Part shown: positions 1 through 9,605 of the stretch, in pieces
How the letters are laid out: every line of letters begins with the position of its first letter
How positions within the stretch are numbered: position 1 is the stretch's first letter
Assembly (NCBI RefSeq): GCF_009811555.1
Contig: NZ_BLIN01000002.1
Span: 806,001-870,000, forward strand
Reading direction: 5' to 3'
DNA from: Streptomyces caniferus
Lineage (GTDB): Bacteria > Actinomycetota > Actinomycetes > Streptomycetales > Streptomycetaceae
Length of the DNA stretch: 64,000 nucleotides
The notes under the pieces: generated by a model
What the model saw: the letters and a program-made list of their open reading frames with translations, nothing else
Told to the model about the DNA's origin: nothing
Database searches by the model: none
Made by a program: the position numbers and the translations under genes

Positions 1-13
1 CTACCGTTGCCGG

Positions 14-925
14 GTGGAGCAACACGAAGCGCGCACCCCCCAGCACGGCCCGCCGCGGTCCGTACGACCGCCAGCGGGCCAGGACGCCCGGCTCCCGCGC
101 CCCGCGGAGGCCGTGGCCCCCGATCCCGACGACGACTTCCTCACCGCGATGCGGGCCTCCGGGTTCGCGTCCGTGCCGGCCTCCGCACCAGCGGTCGTCC
201 ATGCGGGACGCGGTCCCGCCCAGGCCGGTACGGCGCGGGCACCCGTCCGGGCGCCGCACATCGCCCCCTCACGCGCCCCCGCCCCACCGGAGGGCAGGGA
301 GTCCGCGACCGTGTACCGGGCGCGCCCGCAGCGCCCCCTGCCGTCCGCACCGCCCGCGCTGCGGCGCCGGATGCCGGCGGCCAGGCTCACCGGCCTCGGC
401 TGCTGGCTGCTCGCGACACTGGCGCTGCTGGCCTTCGCCTTCCTGGACCGGCTGCTGTTCGGCGGCGCACCGACCCCGTACGGCGTCTGCTATCTGCTGG
501 TCGGCATCGGCGCGGCGCTCTGGGTCAGGCCGTACGACCTGGTCATCGCGCCGGTCACGCTGCCGATCGCGTTCACGCTCGGTGCGCTGCCGATCCAGCG
601 CGGCACGGGCGGGTTCGACGGGCTGCTGATGGGCCTCTTCACCGTCCTCGCGCTGAACGCGGGCTGGCTCTACGCCGGCACCCTGGTCAGCGCGCTGCTC
701 GCGATCGTCCGCCGGGTGCTGATCATCGCCCGGCGTCGGGCCAGCCGACCGGCGAGTCGACCGCAGAGCGGACCGCGCGGTCCGCAGGACCGGCCTGCGG
801 GGCGGCCGCGGCCGGGGAACCGTCCGCGGCAGGTGGCTCGCCAGCCCGAGCGGCGTAAGCAGCCATCGCGGCCCCCACGATCCCCGCATTGTTCTGCAGC
901 TGAGCCGGCACGATCTCCGCGCTGA
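14..925 (+). CDS. DUF6542-type membrane protein (5' end may lie outside the window)
   Basis: The N-terminal 120 residues are Pro/Ala/Arg-rich and look disordered. Residues about 125-235 form a cluster of hydrophobic helices typical of the DUF6542 domain found in streptomycete proteins. The last 70 residues are basic (RRASRPASRPQSG...) and lie antisense to the end of ppgK over 203 bp. The GTG at 14 is the first usable start seen, but the frame is open to the window edge, so the true start may be upstream. Function is unknown; an integral membrane role is inferred from the helices only. Confidence 0.65.
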   Translation: MEQHEARTPQHGPPRSVRPPAGQDARLPRPAEAVAPDPDDDFLTAMRASGFASVPASAPAVVHAGRGPAQAGTARAPVRAPHIAPSRAPAPPEGRESATVYRARPQRPLPSAPPALRRRMPAARLTGLGCWLLATLALLAFAFLDRLLFGGAPTPYGVCYLLVGIGAALWVRPYDLVIAPVTLPIAFTLGALPIQRGTGGFDGLLMGLFTVLALNAGWLYAGTLVSALLAIVRRVLIIARRRASRPASRPQSGPRGPQDRPAGRPRPGNRPRQVARQPERRKQPSRPPRSPHCSAAEPARSPR

Positions 926-1598
926 CGCCCTCGATCAGCGGCAGGAACTTCTCCGCCTTGCGGCTCACCCCGCCGCCGATCACGAACAGCTCGGGCGAGA
1001 AGAGCATCTCCACATGGGCGAGGTACCGCTGGACCCGGTGCGCCCAGTGCTGCCAGCTCAGCTCCTCGTCCTCCTTGGCCTTGGTGGAGGCGCGCTTCTC
1101 GGCGTCGTGGCCGTGCAGCTCGAGGTGGCCGAGCTCGGAGTTGGGCACCAGGCGGCCGTCGGTGAAGACGGCGCTGCCGATGCCCGTGCCGAGGGTGAGC
1201 ACGATGACCGTGCCGGTCCGGCCGCGGCCGGCGCCGAAGCGCAGTTCGGCCAGGCCGGCCGCGTCGGCGTCGTTGAGCACCGTGACGGGGCTGCCGCCGG
1301 CCTCGCCGCCGAGCCGTGCGGTGAGCAGGCCGGCGGCGTCGGTGCCGATCCAGCCCTTGTCGACATTGGCGGCGGTACGGGTCGTCCCGCCGGTGACCAC
1401 ACCGGGGAAGGTCGCACCGACCGGCCCCGACCACCCGAAGTGGTCCACGACCTCTTTGACGCCGTCCGCGACCGCATCCGGGGTGGCCGGATGCGGGGTC
1501 AGCACCTTGTAGCGCTCCTCCGCGAGGTCGCCGCGCTCCAGATCCACCGGGGCACCTTTGATGCCCGATCCGCCGATGTCCACACCGAAGACCTTCAT
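723..1598 (-). CDS. ppgK: polyphosphate glucokinase (ROK family)
   Basis: It phosphorylates glucose to glucose 6-phosphate with polyphosphate (or ATP) as donor, in the cytoplasm. The N-terminus MKVFGVDIGGSGIKG holds the phosphate-binding DIGGSGIK motif. TLGTGIGSA and the following NSELGHLEL match the actinobacterial PPGK/ROK pattern, including the catalytic Asp region (VLNDADAAG). The ATG at 1598 is chosen because residue 1 sits directly before the conserved strand; the longer open frame upstream has no family similarity. At 291 residues it exceeds the usual 245-270. The extra Pro/Ala-rich tail after AAMAAYAARAG is the part that overlaps the convergent DUF6542 gene. Confidence 0.93.
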   Translation of the reverse strand: MKVFGVDIGGSGIKGAPVDLERGDLAEERYKVLTPHPATPDAVADGVKEVVDHFGWSGPVGATFPGVVTGGTTRTAANVDKGWIGTDAAGLLTARLGGEAGGSPVTVLNDADAAGLAELRFGAGRGRTGTVIVLTLGTGIGSAVFTDGRLVPNSELGHLELHGHDAEKRASTKAKEDEELSWQHWAHRVQRYLAHVEMLFSPELFVIGGGVSRKAEKFLPLIEGVSAEIVPAQLQNNAGIVGAAMAAYAARAGEPPAADGSPAAAAPQAGPADRAVRSAVDSPVGWPDAGR

Positions 1599-1719
1599 GG
1601 GGAAAAGGCTAGGCGTCGGCGGGGCGGCTCGCCCCCGGGATGCACCGACCGGTGTCCCGGCGGACGCAGCGGGGGCGGCGGGTGTCAGCCCTCGGTGGCG
1701 GGTCCGGCCCGCGCGGGCC

Positions 1720-2760
1720 TCAGCTCTCGGTGGCGGCCTTGGCCTCGGCGCGCAGGTCCCGGCGCAGCTCCTTGGGCAGCGAGAAGTGGATGGACTCCTC
1801 GGCGGCGGTGATGGTCTCCACGTCCTCGTAGCCGCGCTGGGCGAGCCAGTCCAGGACGCCGTGGACGAGCACCTCGGGAACGGAGGCGCCGGAGGTGACA
1901 CCGACCGTGCCGACGCCCTCCAGCCAGGCCTCGTCGATCTCCTCGGCGTAGTCGACCAGGTGGGCGTCGCGGGCGCCCGCGCCCAGCGCCACCTCGACGA
2001 GGCGCACGGAGTTCGAGGAGTTCTTGGAGCCGACGACGATGACGAGATCGGCCTCGGCACCCATCTGCTTCACCGCGATCTGGCGGTTCTGGGTGGCGTA
2101 GCAGATGTCGTCGCTGGGCGGCGAGAGCAGGTTGGGGTAGCGGCCCTTGAGGGCGTCCACCGTCTCCATGGTCTCGTCGACCGAGAGCGTGGTCTGGGAG
2201 AGCCAGACGACCTTGTCCGGGTCGCGGACGTCGACGTTGGCGACGTCCTCGGGGCCGTCGACGAGGGTGATGTGCTCGGGCGCCTCACCGCTGGTGCCGA
2301 TGACCTCTTCGTGGCCTTCGTGACCGATCAGGAGGATGTCGTAGTCCTCCTTGGCGTAGCGGACGGCTTCCTTGTGGACCTTGGTGACGAGCGGGCAGGT
2401 GGCGTCGATGGAGGCGAGCTTGCCGCGCTTGGCCTCTTCGTGGACGACGGGCGCCACGCCGTGTGCGGAGAAGATGACGATGTTGCCCTCGGGTACCTCT
2501 CCGGTCTCCTCGACGAAGATCGCGCCCTTCTTCTCCAGGGTCTTGACGACGTACTTGTTGTGCACGATCTCGTGGCGTACGTAGACGGGGGCGCCGTACT
2601 GCTCCAGGGCCTTCTCCACGGCGATCACGGCGCGGTCCACGCCCGCGCAGTAGCCACGGGGGGCGGCGAGCAGGACCTTGCGCCGGCCGCTGCGGGGCGA
2701 TGCGTCGTCGCCCGGGGTGGTGGCGGGCTTCGGGCTGGGCGAGGAAGTCATGCGTCCCAT
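1720..2760 (-). CDS. ispH: 4-hydroxy-3-methylbut-2-enyl diphosphate reductase
   Basis: Last step of the MEP isoprenoid pathway: a [4Fe-4S] enzyme converting HMBPP to IPP and DMAPP. The three cluster cysteines are in [19 protein letters not shown] and [11 protein letters not shown]. The substrate-binding histidines are visible in HEIVHN and SAHGVAP, and the TSGE and SGASVPE motifs follow. About 30 residues precede the first conserved motif, so the start may be the ATG at 2760 or the in-frame one at 2751; neither has a strong ribosome binding site. It lies 121 bp upstream of ppgK on the same strand, so co-transcription is possible. Confidence 0.95.
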   Translation of the reverse strand: MGRMTSSPSPKPATTPGDDASPRSGRRKVLLAAPRGYCAGVDRAVIAVEKALEQYGAPVYVRHEIVHNKYVVKTLEKKGAIFVEETGEVPEGNIVIFSAHGVAPVVHEEAKRGKLASIDATCPLVTKVHKEAVRYAKEDYDILLIGHEGHEEVIGTSGEAPEHITLVDGPEDVANVDVRDPDKVVWLSQTTLSVDETMETVDALKGRYPNLLSPPSDDICYATQNRQIAVKQMGAEADLVIVVGSKNSSNSVRLVEVALGAGARDAHLVDYAEEIDEAWLEGVGTVGVTSGASVPEVLVHGVLDWLAQRGYEDVETITAAEESIHFSLPKELRRDLRAEAKAATES

Positions 2761-2834
2761 CGTAAAGCCGTGCCCCGCCCCGGAAGATCGCGCCGTTGTC
2801 CCAGACTGAGGGCGGCACGGAGCGAGGAGGCAGG

Positions 2835-4286
2835 ATGCCGGGCACGAGCGGCGACGCGGGCGGACCGGGGGCGGACGGCGCGGCGGACACCGCCGCCGAC
2901 GGGGACGGGGACAGCGGCGCCCCGGGTGCGCTGCGGCGGACGCTGACGTTCCGGGACCTGGTCGTCTACGGGCTGCTATTCATCGCCCCGATGGCACCGG
3001 TCGGGATCTTCGGCACCCTGCAGGCCGTCTCGCACGGCGCGGTCACCACCGTCTACCTCGTCGCGACCGTGGCGATGGCGTTCACCGCCTTCTCGTACGC
3101 CCAGATGGTGCGCGTCGCGCCGGGTGCCGGGTCGGTCTACACGTACGCCAGGGTGGGTCTGGGCGAGGGTGCCGGGTTCGTCGCCGGATGGATGGCGATG
3201 CTGGACTATCTGCTGATTCCGGCGGTGGCGTACCTGTTCTCCGGGATCGCGCTGCATGCGCTGGTGCCGTCGGTGCACCAGTGGGTGTGGACGGCGCTGG
3301 CGGTGGCGGTGACCACGCTGCTGAACCTGTGGGGTGTGCGGACGGCGGCCCGGGTGGGCTTCGCGGTGCTGGCGATGGAGATCGTGGTGCTCGCGGTGTT
3401 CGTGGTGTCGGCCGTCGTCGAGCTGGTCGTGCACGGGCCGCCGCGGGGCTGGGCCGAGCCGCTGACCGGCGAGGGCGGGTTCTCGGTGCAGGCGGTGCTG
3501 GCCGCGGTGTCGGTGGCGGTGCTTTCGTACCTGGGCTTCGACGCGATCGCGTCGTTCGCCGAGGAGGCCGGCGGCGGCCGGGGCGGCCGGGCGCGCGGCG
3601 GGCCGGACCGGATGGCGCGGGCGGTGCTCACCTGTCTGGCGGTGGCCGGTGTGCTGTTCGCGGTGCAGACGTATCTGGCGGCGCTGCTGATGCCGATGAG
3701 CGCGGCGGAGCTGGCGGCCCGGCCGGGAGAGCAGGGCGCCGCTTTCTACGCCACGGTCGACGCGTCGGTGGGCCGCTGGCTGCACGATCTGGTGGCGGTC
3801 AGCAAGGCCGTCGGCGCGGCGTTCGCGGCGCTGGCGGGGCAGGCGGCGGCCGGGCGGCTGCTGTTCGCGATGGCCCGGGACCGGCGGCTGCCGGGGGCGA
3901 TGTCGAAGGTGGACACGGGCAGCGGGGTACCGCGCCGGGCGCTGCTGGGGGCGGCGCTGGTGACGCTGGTGGCGGCGGTGTGGGCGGCCCGCAGGGACGA
4001 CGGGCTCGATCAGCTGTCGTCGGTCGTGAACGTGGGGGCGCTGACCGCGTTCGGGCTGCTGCACGCGTCGGTGATCGGCTGGTTCTGGATCCGCGGGACG
4101 GCCGCGGCGCGGAGCGTACCGCGGCATCTGGTGGTGCCGTTGCTGGGGCTGGCGGTGGTGGTCGCGGTGATCGCCGAGGCCTCCGCCGCCGCCCGGGCCG
4201 TGGGCGGGGCCTGGCTGGTGGTGGGGCTGGTGGTGCTGGCGGCGCAGTACCGGGGGCGGGCGCGGGCGGGCGGGGAGCGCGGCTGA
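2835..4286 (+). CDS. APC-superfamily amino acid permease
   Basis: Predicted cytoplasmic-membrane amino acid or polyamine transporter of 483 residues with about 12 hydrophobic helices. Typical APC features are the first helix [19 protein letters not shown], the [20 protein letters not shown] loop, and [13 protein letters not shown]. The ATG at 2835 is preferred over an in-frame start at 2796 because GAGGAGG lies 4 nt before it. A glycine/arginine-rich insertion ([17 protein letters not shown]) sits in a cytoplasmic loop. It is divergent from ispH with about 75 bp between. Substrate cannot be told from sequence. Confidence 0.85.
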   Translation: MPGTSGDAGGPGADGAADTAADGDGDSGAPGALRRTLTFRDLVVYGLLFIAPMAPVGIFGTLQAVSHGAVTTVYLVATVAMAFTAFSYAQMVRVAPGAGSVYTYARVGLGEGAGFVAGWMAMLDYLLIPAVAYLFSGIALHALVPSVHQWVWTALAVAVTTLLNLWGVRTAARVGFAVLAMEIVVLAVFVVSAVVELVVHGPPRGWAEPLTGEGGFSVQAVLAAVSVAVLSYLGFDAIASFAEEAGGGRGGRARGGPDRMARAVLTCLAVAGVLFAVQTYLAALLMPMSAAELAARPGEQGAAFYATVDASVGRWLHDLVAVSKAVGAAFAALAGQAAAGRLLFAMARDRRLPGAMSKVDTGSGVPRRALLGAALVTLVAAVWAARRDDGLDQLSSVVNVGALTAFGLLHASVIGWFWIRGTAAARSVPRHLVVPLLGLAVVVAVIAEASAAARAVGGAWLVVGLVVLAAQYRGRARAGGERG

Positions 4287-4318
4287 CGGGACGGGCGGGG
4301 CTGAAGCGACGGGCGCGG

Positions 4319-4365
4319 TGCGGGGCCGGCGGGGTGCAGGGCCGGCGGGGCGGGCGCGGGGCGGA
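4319..4365 (+). other. G-run tract between permease and xseA
   Basis: In 47 bp the + strand carries at least six runs of three or more G separated by short loops (cggggccggcggggtg repeated in variant form). The 219-bp gap between the permease and xseA has no gene that I can support. The tract could fold as a G-quadruplex or simply reflect GC drift. Confidence 0.3.
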
Positions 4366-4505
4366 TATCGCGGGCCCGGTACGGAGCTGACGGGTGCGGC
4401 CCGGCCGGGCGGCCTTCGCGGACACTCCCCGGGCACGGCCCGGCCGCCCGGCCACGTACCGCGCGAGCGCCGCCACTGTCAGTGCCCGCCGCTAGTCTCG
4501 CTCGT

Positions 4506-5741
4506 ATGGCTGTTTCTACGTCCCCGGAAACGCCGATCCCGGTCGGCGAGGTCTCCCGGCTCATCGGCGGTTGGATCGACCGGCTCGGCGCGGTGTGGGT
4601 CGAGGGGCAGATCACGCAGCTCTCGCGGCGCCCCGGCGCGGGAGTGGTCTTTCTGACGCTGCGCGACCCGTCGTACGACATCTCGGTGAGCGTGACGTGC
4701 TACCGCCAGGTCTTCGACAAGGTCGCCGACGTGGTGAGCGAGGGCGCCCGGGTGGTGGTGCACGCGAAACCGGAGTGGTACGCCCCGCGCGGCCAGCTCT
4801 CTCTGCGGGCCGCCGAGATCAAGCCGGTCGGGGTCGGTGAACTCCTCGCCCGGCTGGAGCAGTTGAAGAAGTCGCTGGCGGCGGAGGGGCTGTTCGCCGC
4901 GGACCGCAAGAAGCCGCTGCCGTTCCTGCCGCAGCTGATCGGGCTGGTCTGCGGCCGGGCGAGCGCCGCCGAGCGGGACGTCCTGGAGAACGCCCGGCAC
5001 CGCTGGCCGGCCGTCCGCTTCGCGGTGCGCAATGTGCCGGTGCAGGGGGTGCATGCGGTCCCGCAGGTGGTCGCGGCGGTCCAGGAGCTGGACGCGCTGC
5101 CCGAGGTGGACGTGATCATCGTCGCGCGCGGCGGCGGCAGCGTGGAGGACCTGCTGCCGTTCTCCGACGAGCAGCTCGTGCGGGCCGTGGGCGCGGCCGT
5201 GACGCCCGTCGTCTCGGCGATCGGCCATGAGCCGGACACCCCGCTGCTGGATCTGGTCGCCGATCTGCGCGCCTCGACGCCGACGGACGCGGCGAAGAAG
5301 GTCGTGCCGGACGTGGGCGAGGAGCTGGCCCGGGTCCAGCAGCTGCGGGAGCGGGCACTGCGCGCGATCGACGGCTTCCTGCAGCGTGAGGAACGCGGAC
5401 TGGCCGGGGCGCTGCAGCGGCCGTGCATACAGCGGCCGCAGCGGATGGTCGAGGAGCGCGAGGAGCAGATCACGGCGCTGCTGGAGCGCGGCCGGCGGAC
5501 CCTGGGGCATCTGCTGGACCGCGCCGACTCGGAGCTGTCGCACACCCTTGCCCGGGTGGTCGCGCTCTCCCCCAAGGCGACGCTGGAGCGCGGCTACGCG
5601 GTCCTGCAGAAAGCGGACGGAACGGCGGTGCGCACACCGGACGAGGTCGGCGCGGACGACGCGCTGCGGGCCCGGGTGGCGGAGGGCGAGTTCCGGGTGC
5701 GGGTGGACGGCGTCCCGGGCGCCGGCACACCCGCCGACTAG
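4506..5741 (+). CDS. xseA: exodeoxyribonuclease VII large subunit
   Basis: Large subunit of ExoVII, which degrades single-stranded DNA from both ends in repair. Residues about 15-105 form the OB-fold ([15 protein letters not shown]...). The catalytic core follows, with the family motifs [17 protein letters not shown] and [17 protein letters not shown], then a coiled-coil rich in Arg/Glu/Leu. The 411-residue length is normal. The ATG at 4506 begins [17 protein letters not shown], which fits the family; the in-frame upstream codons do not. xseB follows after 29 bp, forming the usual pair. Confidence 0.95.
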   Translation: MAVSTSPETPIPVGEVSRLIGGWIDRLGAVWVEGQITQLSRRPGAGVVFLTLRDPSYDISVSVTCYRQVFDKVADVVSEGARVVVHAKPEWYAPRGQLSLRAAEIKPVGVGELLARLEQLKKSLAAEGLFAADRKKPLPFLPQLIGLVCGRASAAERDVLENARHRWPAVRFAVRNVPVQGVHAVPQVVAAVQELDALPEVDVIIVARGGGSVEDLLPFSDEQLVRAVGAAVTPVVSAIGHEPDTPLLDLVADLRASTPTDAAKKVVPDVGEELARVQQLRERALRAIDGFLQREERGLAGALQRPCIQRPQRMVEEREEQITALLERGRRTLGHLLDRADSELSHTLARVVALSPKATLERGYAVLQKADGTAVRTPDEVGADDALRARVAEGEFRVRVDGVPGAGTPAD

Positions 5742-5770
5742 TGCAAAGACAGACTCTTAGGGTGGGAGAC

Positions 5771-6067
5771 ATGGCGAAGGCGAAGACGGATCACGCGGCG
5801 GACGCGGAGCAGGGCGCGGCGGCCGGTGCGGCGGCCCCGGTGGAGTCGGTGGACTCCACGCTGGGCTACGAGCAGGCGCGGGACGAGCTGATCGAGGTCG
5901 TCCGCAGCCTGGAGGCGGGCGGTACGACGCTGGAGGAGTCGCTCGCGCTGTGGGAGCGCGGCGAGGCCCTGGCGAAGGTCTGCCGGCGCTGGCTGGACGG
6001 CGCCCGGGCGCGGCTGGACGCGGCCCTGGCGGAGTCGCCGGAGGGACCGGAGGCGGGGCGCGCGTAG
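5771..6067 (+). CDS. xseB: exodeoxyribonuclease VII small subunit
   Basis: A 98-residue protein whose core ([21 protein letters not shown], then [18 protein letters not shown]) is the ExoVII small-subunit signature. Several copies bind one XseA. The N-terminal 30 residues are a low-complexity Ala/Glu extension. The ATG at 5771 follows GGTGGGAG closely. It sits directly downstream of xseA and is probably co-transcribed. Confidence 0.93.
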   Translation: MAKAKTDHAADAEQGAAAGAAAPVESVDSTLGYEQARDELIEVVRSLEAGGTTLEESLALWERGEALAKVCRRWLDGARARLDAALAESPEGPEAGRA

Positions 6068-6151
6068 CGGCGGAGCGCGCCGGACGCGACAGGGGGCGGC
6101 CCTCCCCGCGAAGCCAAGCTCTGTGAACCGCCTCACAATCCCCCGTTTTAG

Positions 6152-6181
6152 TTGAATCTTAATCTATTACTTTTCTACAGT
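6152..6181 (+). promoter_or_regulatory. candidate housekeeping promoter for the nitroreductase gene
   Basis: A sharply AT-rich island in GC-rich DNA. TTGAAT (6152-6157) and TACAGT (6176-6181) are 18 bp apart, resembling -35 and -10 hexamers, about 90 bp before the start codon at 6274. Confidence 0.45.
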
Positions 6182-6273
6182 GGTTCCCGAATCACCCCTG
6201 TAGTAGCCGCATGATCACTACTGTCTGCAGGGCACAGAACCTGAACCCCACCCCCACTCACCGAGGTGCCCAC

Positions 6274-6867
6274 ATGTCTCTCGCCCTTGACGCCGCCGCT
6301 CAGGACCTCCTGTTCCGGGAGGCCCAGACCGCCAACACGTTCACGGACGAGCCGGTGACGGACGAGCAGGTCCAGGCCATCTACGACCTGGTGAAGTTCG
6401 GCCCGACCGCCTTCAACCAGTCGCCGCTGCGGATAACCCTGGTCCGTTCCCAGGAGGCCCGTGAGCGCCTGGTCAACCACGCCATGGGCGCCAACGGCCC
6501 GAAGACCCTCAGCGCGCCGCTGACCGCGATCCTCTCCGTGGACCTGGACTTCCACGAGAAGCTGCCGCAGCTCTTCCCGCACGCCCCGGGCATCAAGGAC
6601 ACCTTCTTCTCCGAGGCCGCGCGCCGCGAGGTGGCCGGCACCCAGAACGCCACCCTCCAGGCCGGCTACTTCATCGTCGGCGTCCGCGCCGCCGGCCTGG
6701 CCGCCGGCCCGATGACCGGCTTCGACTTCACCGGCGTCGACAAGGAGTTCTTCGGCGACGGCAAGCAGAAGTCGTTCCTCATCATCAACATCGGCAAGCC
6801 GGGCACCGACGCGTTCTTCCCGCGCTCCCCGCGGCTGACCTTCGACGAGGCCGTCGCCACCGTCTGA
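6274..6867 (+). CDS. nitroreductase-family protein, malonic semialdehyde reductase (RutE-like)
   Basis: A 197-residue FMN-dependent oxidoreductase of the RutE/HadB branch of the nitroreductase superfamily. Visible signatures are the N-terminal FREAQTANTFTDEPV, the FMN-contacting FGPTAFNQSPLR, and the C-terminal SFLIINIGKPG. In E. coli the RutE relative reduces malonic semialdehyde to 3-hydroxypropionate; no other rut genes lie nearby, so the substrate here is open. The ATG at 6274 follows GAGGTG by 5 nt. The AT-rich promoter upstream suggests strong or regulated expression. Confidence 0.85.
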   Translation: MSLALDAAAQDLLFREAQTANTFTDEPVTDEQVQAIYDLVKFGPTAFNQSPLRITLVRSQEARERLVNHAMGANGPKTLSAPLTAILSVDLDFHEKLPQLFPHAPGIKDTFFSEAARREVAGTQNATLQAGYFIVGVRAAGLAAGPMTGFDFTGVDKEFFGDGKQKSFLIINIGKPGTDAFFPRSPRLTFDEAVATV

Positions 6868-6928
6868 GCGGGCACCGCACGTCCGCGCCCCGCTCGAGGC
6901 CGCAGGACACCCCGTTCCGCAGCACGCA

Positions 6929-6965
6929 CGAGGCCGCCGCACCCCTCCCGGGTGCGGCGGCCTCG
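6929..6965. terminator. bidirectional terminator hairpin
   Basis: A perfect 16-bp stem (CGAGGCCGCCGCACCC at 6929-6944, complement at 6950-6965) with a 5-nt loop lies between the convergent nitroreductase and DUF4245 genes. Confidence 0.8.
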
Positions 6966-7017
6966 TCGCTGTCTTCGGAGCCCTCGGCGCCTTCGGTGTC
7001 CGTGGCGCCTCGGGCGC

Positions 7018-7563
7018 TCAGCCCTTCTTCGCCACCAGCGCGGCGGCCAGGTCGGCGAGCCGCCCGTAGGGCGCGGTGCCGGTGACGACCGTGGTCACCC
7101 CGGGCTCCTCGCGGACCAGCGCGTTGTACTTGTCGCCCTTGTAGCGGTCCCACTTCTTGCTGCCGACGGCCTGCTTGCCCTCGGCCTTGGTCGCGCCGAG
7201 CGTGACCTCCTGTATGAACTTCCGCGGCATGGCGTCGCTCTGCTCGACGGCCGCGTACTCCTGCTCCGGGTCGAGCAGGCCCAGATGCCAGGCGCCGCCC
7301 TTGCCGTCCTCGCTCGCCTTGTACGAGACGGAGGTGGCGCGCCAGGTCTTGGGCAGCCCCTCGGGCGCGGCGACCGGGTAGGGCGCAGCCCGCCGGGCCG
7401 TGATCAGTTCGACGCGGTAGTCGACCTTCTTGACCGCGTTCTTGGCCGCGTCCGCGCTCTCGTCGTGCGGGATGAAGAAGTAGATCGCCCCGACGAGGAT
7501 GCCGATCACCGCCAGCGACAGGACCATGTCCCGCACCGTTTGTCTGCCTCGCATACCTGCCAC
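7018..7563 (-). CDS. DUF4245 membrane-anchored protein
   Basis: A 181-residue protein with one N-terminal transmembrane segment ([21 protein letters not shown]) and an extracytoplasmic domain of the DUF4245 family. It is conserved in streptomycetes next to glpX, as here, but its biochemical role is unknown. The GTG at 7563 ([13 protein letters not shown]) gives the usual short N-terminus; ATG codons at 7554, 7581 and 7635 are alternatives and no ribosome binding site decides between them. It is divergent from glpX across about 230 bp. Confidence 0.78.
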   Translation of the reverse strand: MAGMRGRQTVRDMVLSLAVIGILVGAIYFFIPHDESADAAKNAVKKVDYRVELITARRAAPYPVAAPEGLPKTWRATSVSYKASEDGKGGAWHLGLLDPEQEYAAVEQSDAMPRKFIQEVTLGATKAEGKQAVGSKKWDRYKGDKYNALVREEPGVTTVVTGTAPYGRLADLAAALVAKKG

Positions 7564-7790
7564 GCCCCTATCGTCCCCCATCCCCGGCGCGCCCCCGACA
7601 GGCCCCCCGGCAAAGCCGCTCACCTGCACGGACACCCCGGCGAACGGCTCCTCGGCGGGTGCTCATGCGAAGGGCCCTCTGCTCATTTTGGCGGCCTGGA
7701 GATACTGTGAACCTCCGGGGGAAACCCCCGCACCCCCGCACAGCCACCCTCATTCCTTCACGGCCGTCGCCGTTCAGAAAGGTGCGCTCG

Positions 7791-8822
7791 ATGACCGAGC
7801 ATCATCTCCCGTCCCCACTCGAGGTCAGCCCCGAGGCCCCGGACCGCAACCTCGCCCTGGAACTCGTCCGGGTCACCGAGGCCGGTGCCATGGCGTCGGG
7901 CCGCTGGGTGGGCCGAGGTGACAAGAACGGCGCGGACGGCGCCGCGGTCAAGGCCATGCGCGCCCTGATCCACACCGTCTCGATGAACGGCGTCGTGGTC
8001 ATCGGCGAGGGCGAGAAGGACAACGCCCCGATGCTCTACAACGGCGAGCGTGTGGGCGACGGGACCGGCGCGGAGTGCGACGTGGCCGTGGACCCGGTGG
8101 ACGGGACGACGCTGACCGCCAAGGGCATGGCGAACGCGGTGTCCGTCATGGCGGTGGCCGAGCGCGGCTCGATGTTCGACCCGTCCGCGGTCTTCTACAT
8201 GGACAAGATCGCCACGGGCCCGGAAGCGGCGGACTTCGTCGACATCACGGCGCCGGTGGCGGTGAACATCAAGCGGATCGCGAAGGCGAAGAAGTCCTCG
8301 GTCGAGGACGTCACCGTGGTCATCCTGGACCGGCCCCGCCACGAGGGCCTGGTCAAGGAGGTCCGGGAGGCCGGGGCCCGGATCAAGTTCATCGCCGACG
8401 GCGATGTCGCCGGCGCGATCATGGCGGCCCGCGAGGGCACCGGCGTGGACCTGCTGCTGGGCATCGGCGGTACGCCCGAGGGCATCATCGCGGCCTGTGC
8501 GCTGAAGTGTCTGGGCGGCGCCTTCCAGGGCAAGCTGTGGCCCAAGGACGACGAGGAGCGGCAGCGCGCGCTGGACGCCGGGCACGACCTGGACAAGGTG
8601 CTGGAGATCGGCGACCTGGTCCGCGGCGACAACGTCTTCTTCGTCGCCACCGGCATCACCGACGGCGAGCTGCTGCGCGGTGTCCGCTACCGCGCCGAGA
8701 ACGCCTACACCCAGTCCCTGGTGATGCGCTCCAAGTCCGGCACCATCCGCCAGATCGACTCCCAGCACCGGCTGTCCAAGCTGCGTGCGTACAGCTCGGT
8801 GGACTTCGAGCGCCCCAGCTAG
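7791..8822 (+). CDS. glpX: class II fructose-1,6-bisphosphatase
   Basis: Gluconeogenic phosphatase producing fructose 6-phosphate. The Mg-binding lithium-sensitive phosphatase motifs are present: [18 protein letters not shown] and [16 protein letters not shown]. The conserved core continues to [20 protein letters not shown] and the C-terminal [16 protein letters not shown]. The ATG at 7791 (MTEHHLPSP) follows AAAGGTG with 6 nt spacing. Its 343 residues match actinobacterial GlpX. It is a single-gene unit ending in a strong hairpin. Confidence 0.95.
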   Translation: MTEHHLPSPLEVSPEAPDRNLALELVRVTEAGAMASGRWVGRGDKNGADGAAVKAMRALIHTVSMNGVVVIGEGEKDNAPMLYNGERVGDGTGAECDVAVDPVDGTTLTAKGMANAVSVMAVAERGSMFDPSAVFYMDKIATGPEAADFVDITAPVAVNIKRIAKAKKSSVEDVTVVILDRPRHEGLVKEVREAGARIKFIADGDVAGAIMAAREGTGVDLLLGIGGTPEGIIAACALKCLGGAFQGKLWPKDDEERQRALDAGHDLDKVLEIGDLVRGDNVFFVATGITDGELLRGVRYRAENAYTQSLVMRSKSGTIRQIDSQHRLSKLRAYSSVDFERPS

Positions 8823-8866
8823 CGGAGAGCGGCCGGCCCGTGCAACCGGCCCGCCCGTACCCGCAC

Positions 8867-8901
8867 TTCGCCCCCGCCGGAGAAGCTCCGGCGGGGGCGA
8901 A
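8867..8901. terminator. bidirectional terminator hairpin
   Basis: A perfect 16-bp inverted repeat (TTCGCCCCCGCCGGAG at 8867-8882 with its complement at 8886-8901) with a 3-nt loop sits between the convergent glpX and whiB-like genes. Confidence 0.85.
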
Positions 8902-8974
8902 ATGGCCCATACGCCCTGGGGTGCGGCCTGGCTTGGGGGGGGTGCGTCTATGGGCCGAAGCCTCGCGCGGCCGT

Positions 8975-9334
8975 CTAGCCTGCCGCCGGCATATGGGCGG
9001 CGCGCTGGAGCTCGCTCTCCCGGCGCCGCCGACGGGTCAGTACGACCCGGCGCTCGGCCGCGGTCAGACCGCCCCAGACGCCGTACGGCTCGGGCTGGAG
9101 GAGTGCATGCTCCCGGCACTCGACCATCACGGGGCAGCGGGCACAGACCCGCTTCGCGGCCTCTTCTCTGGCCAGCCGCGCGGCGGTCGGCTCCTTGGAC
9201 GGGGCGAAGAACAGCCCGGCTTCGTCCCGGCGGCACACCGCCTCCGAATGCCAGGGGCCGGCCTCGTCGCGAGCAGGCAGTTGCTGGGACGGAACGACAG
9301 CGGCATCCTGCAGGGGCTGTTGCGGTAGCAGCAC
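8975..9334 (-). CDS. WhiB-family iron-sulfur transcription factor
   Basis: A 119-residue Wbl protein. The four cluster cysteines are C34, C64, C67 and C73 (C-x29-C-x2-C-x5-C), followed by the GVWGG turn near residue 86 and a basic C-terminal tail (TRRRRRE) that binds DNA or sigma factor. Wbl proteins sense O2 or NO through a [4Fe-4S] cluster and control development or redox genes. The start is a GTG at 9334 with GGAG 6 nt upstream. Its place between glpX and a class I fumarase matches the locus of the S. coelicolor paralogue wblI, but I assign no symbol from position alone. Confidence 0.92.
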   Translation of the reverse strand: MLLPQQPLQDAAVVPSQQLPARDEAGPWHSEAVCRRDEAGLFFAPSKEPTAARLAREEAAKRVCARCPVMVECREHALLQPEPYGVWGGLTAAERRVVLTRRRRRESELQRAAHMPAAG

Positions 9335-9520
9335 GGTCTACTCCTGACGACGGCTTCGGCGCGAGAATCACCCTTGCCCGTCTCGCTGCGCACGGCCTTT
9401 TTCCGCACCCCGCAGCCGTACGAGAGACGATGCACCAGCCCTACCCGCTGTGCGCACGCTTATGCACACCGTGGCGATCGTGCGACAAGGAGAAAATCGC
9501 GGGTGACGCACCCTGCGGTG

Positions 9521-9546
9521 GGTCACCCGCCGCGCGGCGGGTGACC
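9521..9546. terminator. 26-bp perfect palindrome, probable terminator of the DUF1707 gene
   Basis: GGTCACCCGCCGC (9521-9533) is followed immediately by its exact complement (9534-9546). It lies 60 bp beyond the DUF1707 stop and 190 bp before the whiB-like start, so it either ends the former's transcript or acts as a protein-binding dyad. Confidence 0.5.
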
Positions 9547-9605
9547 GATCGCCGCCGCGCCCTCGACTCGCCGCGCCCGGGCCCTCGTTCGCCGCGTCCG
9601 CGCCG

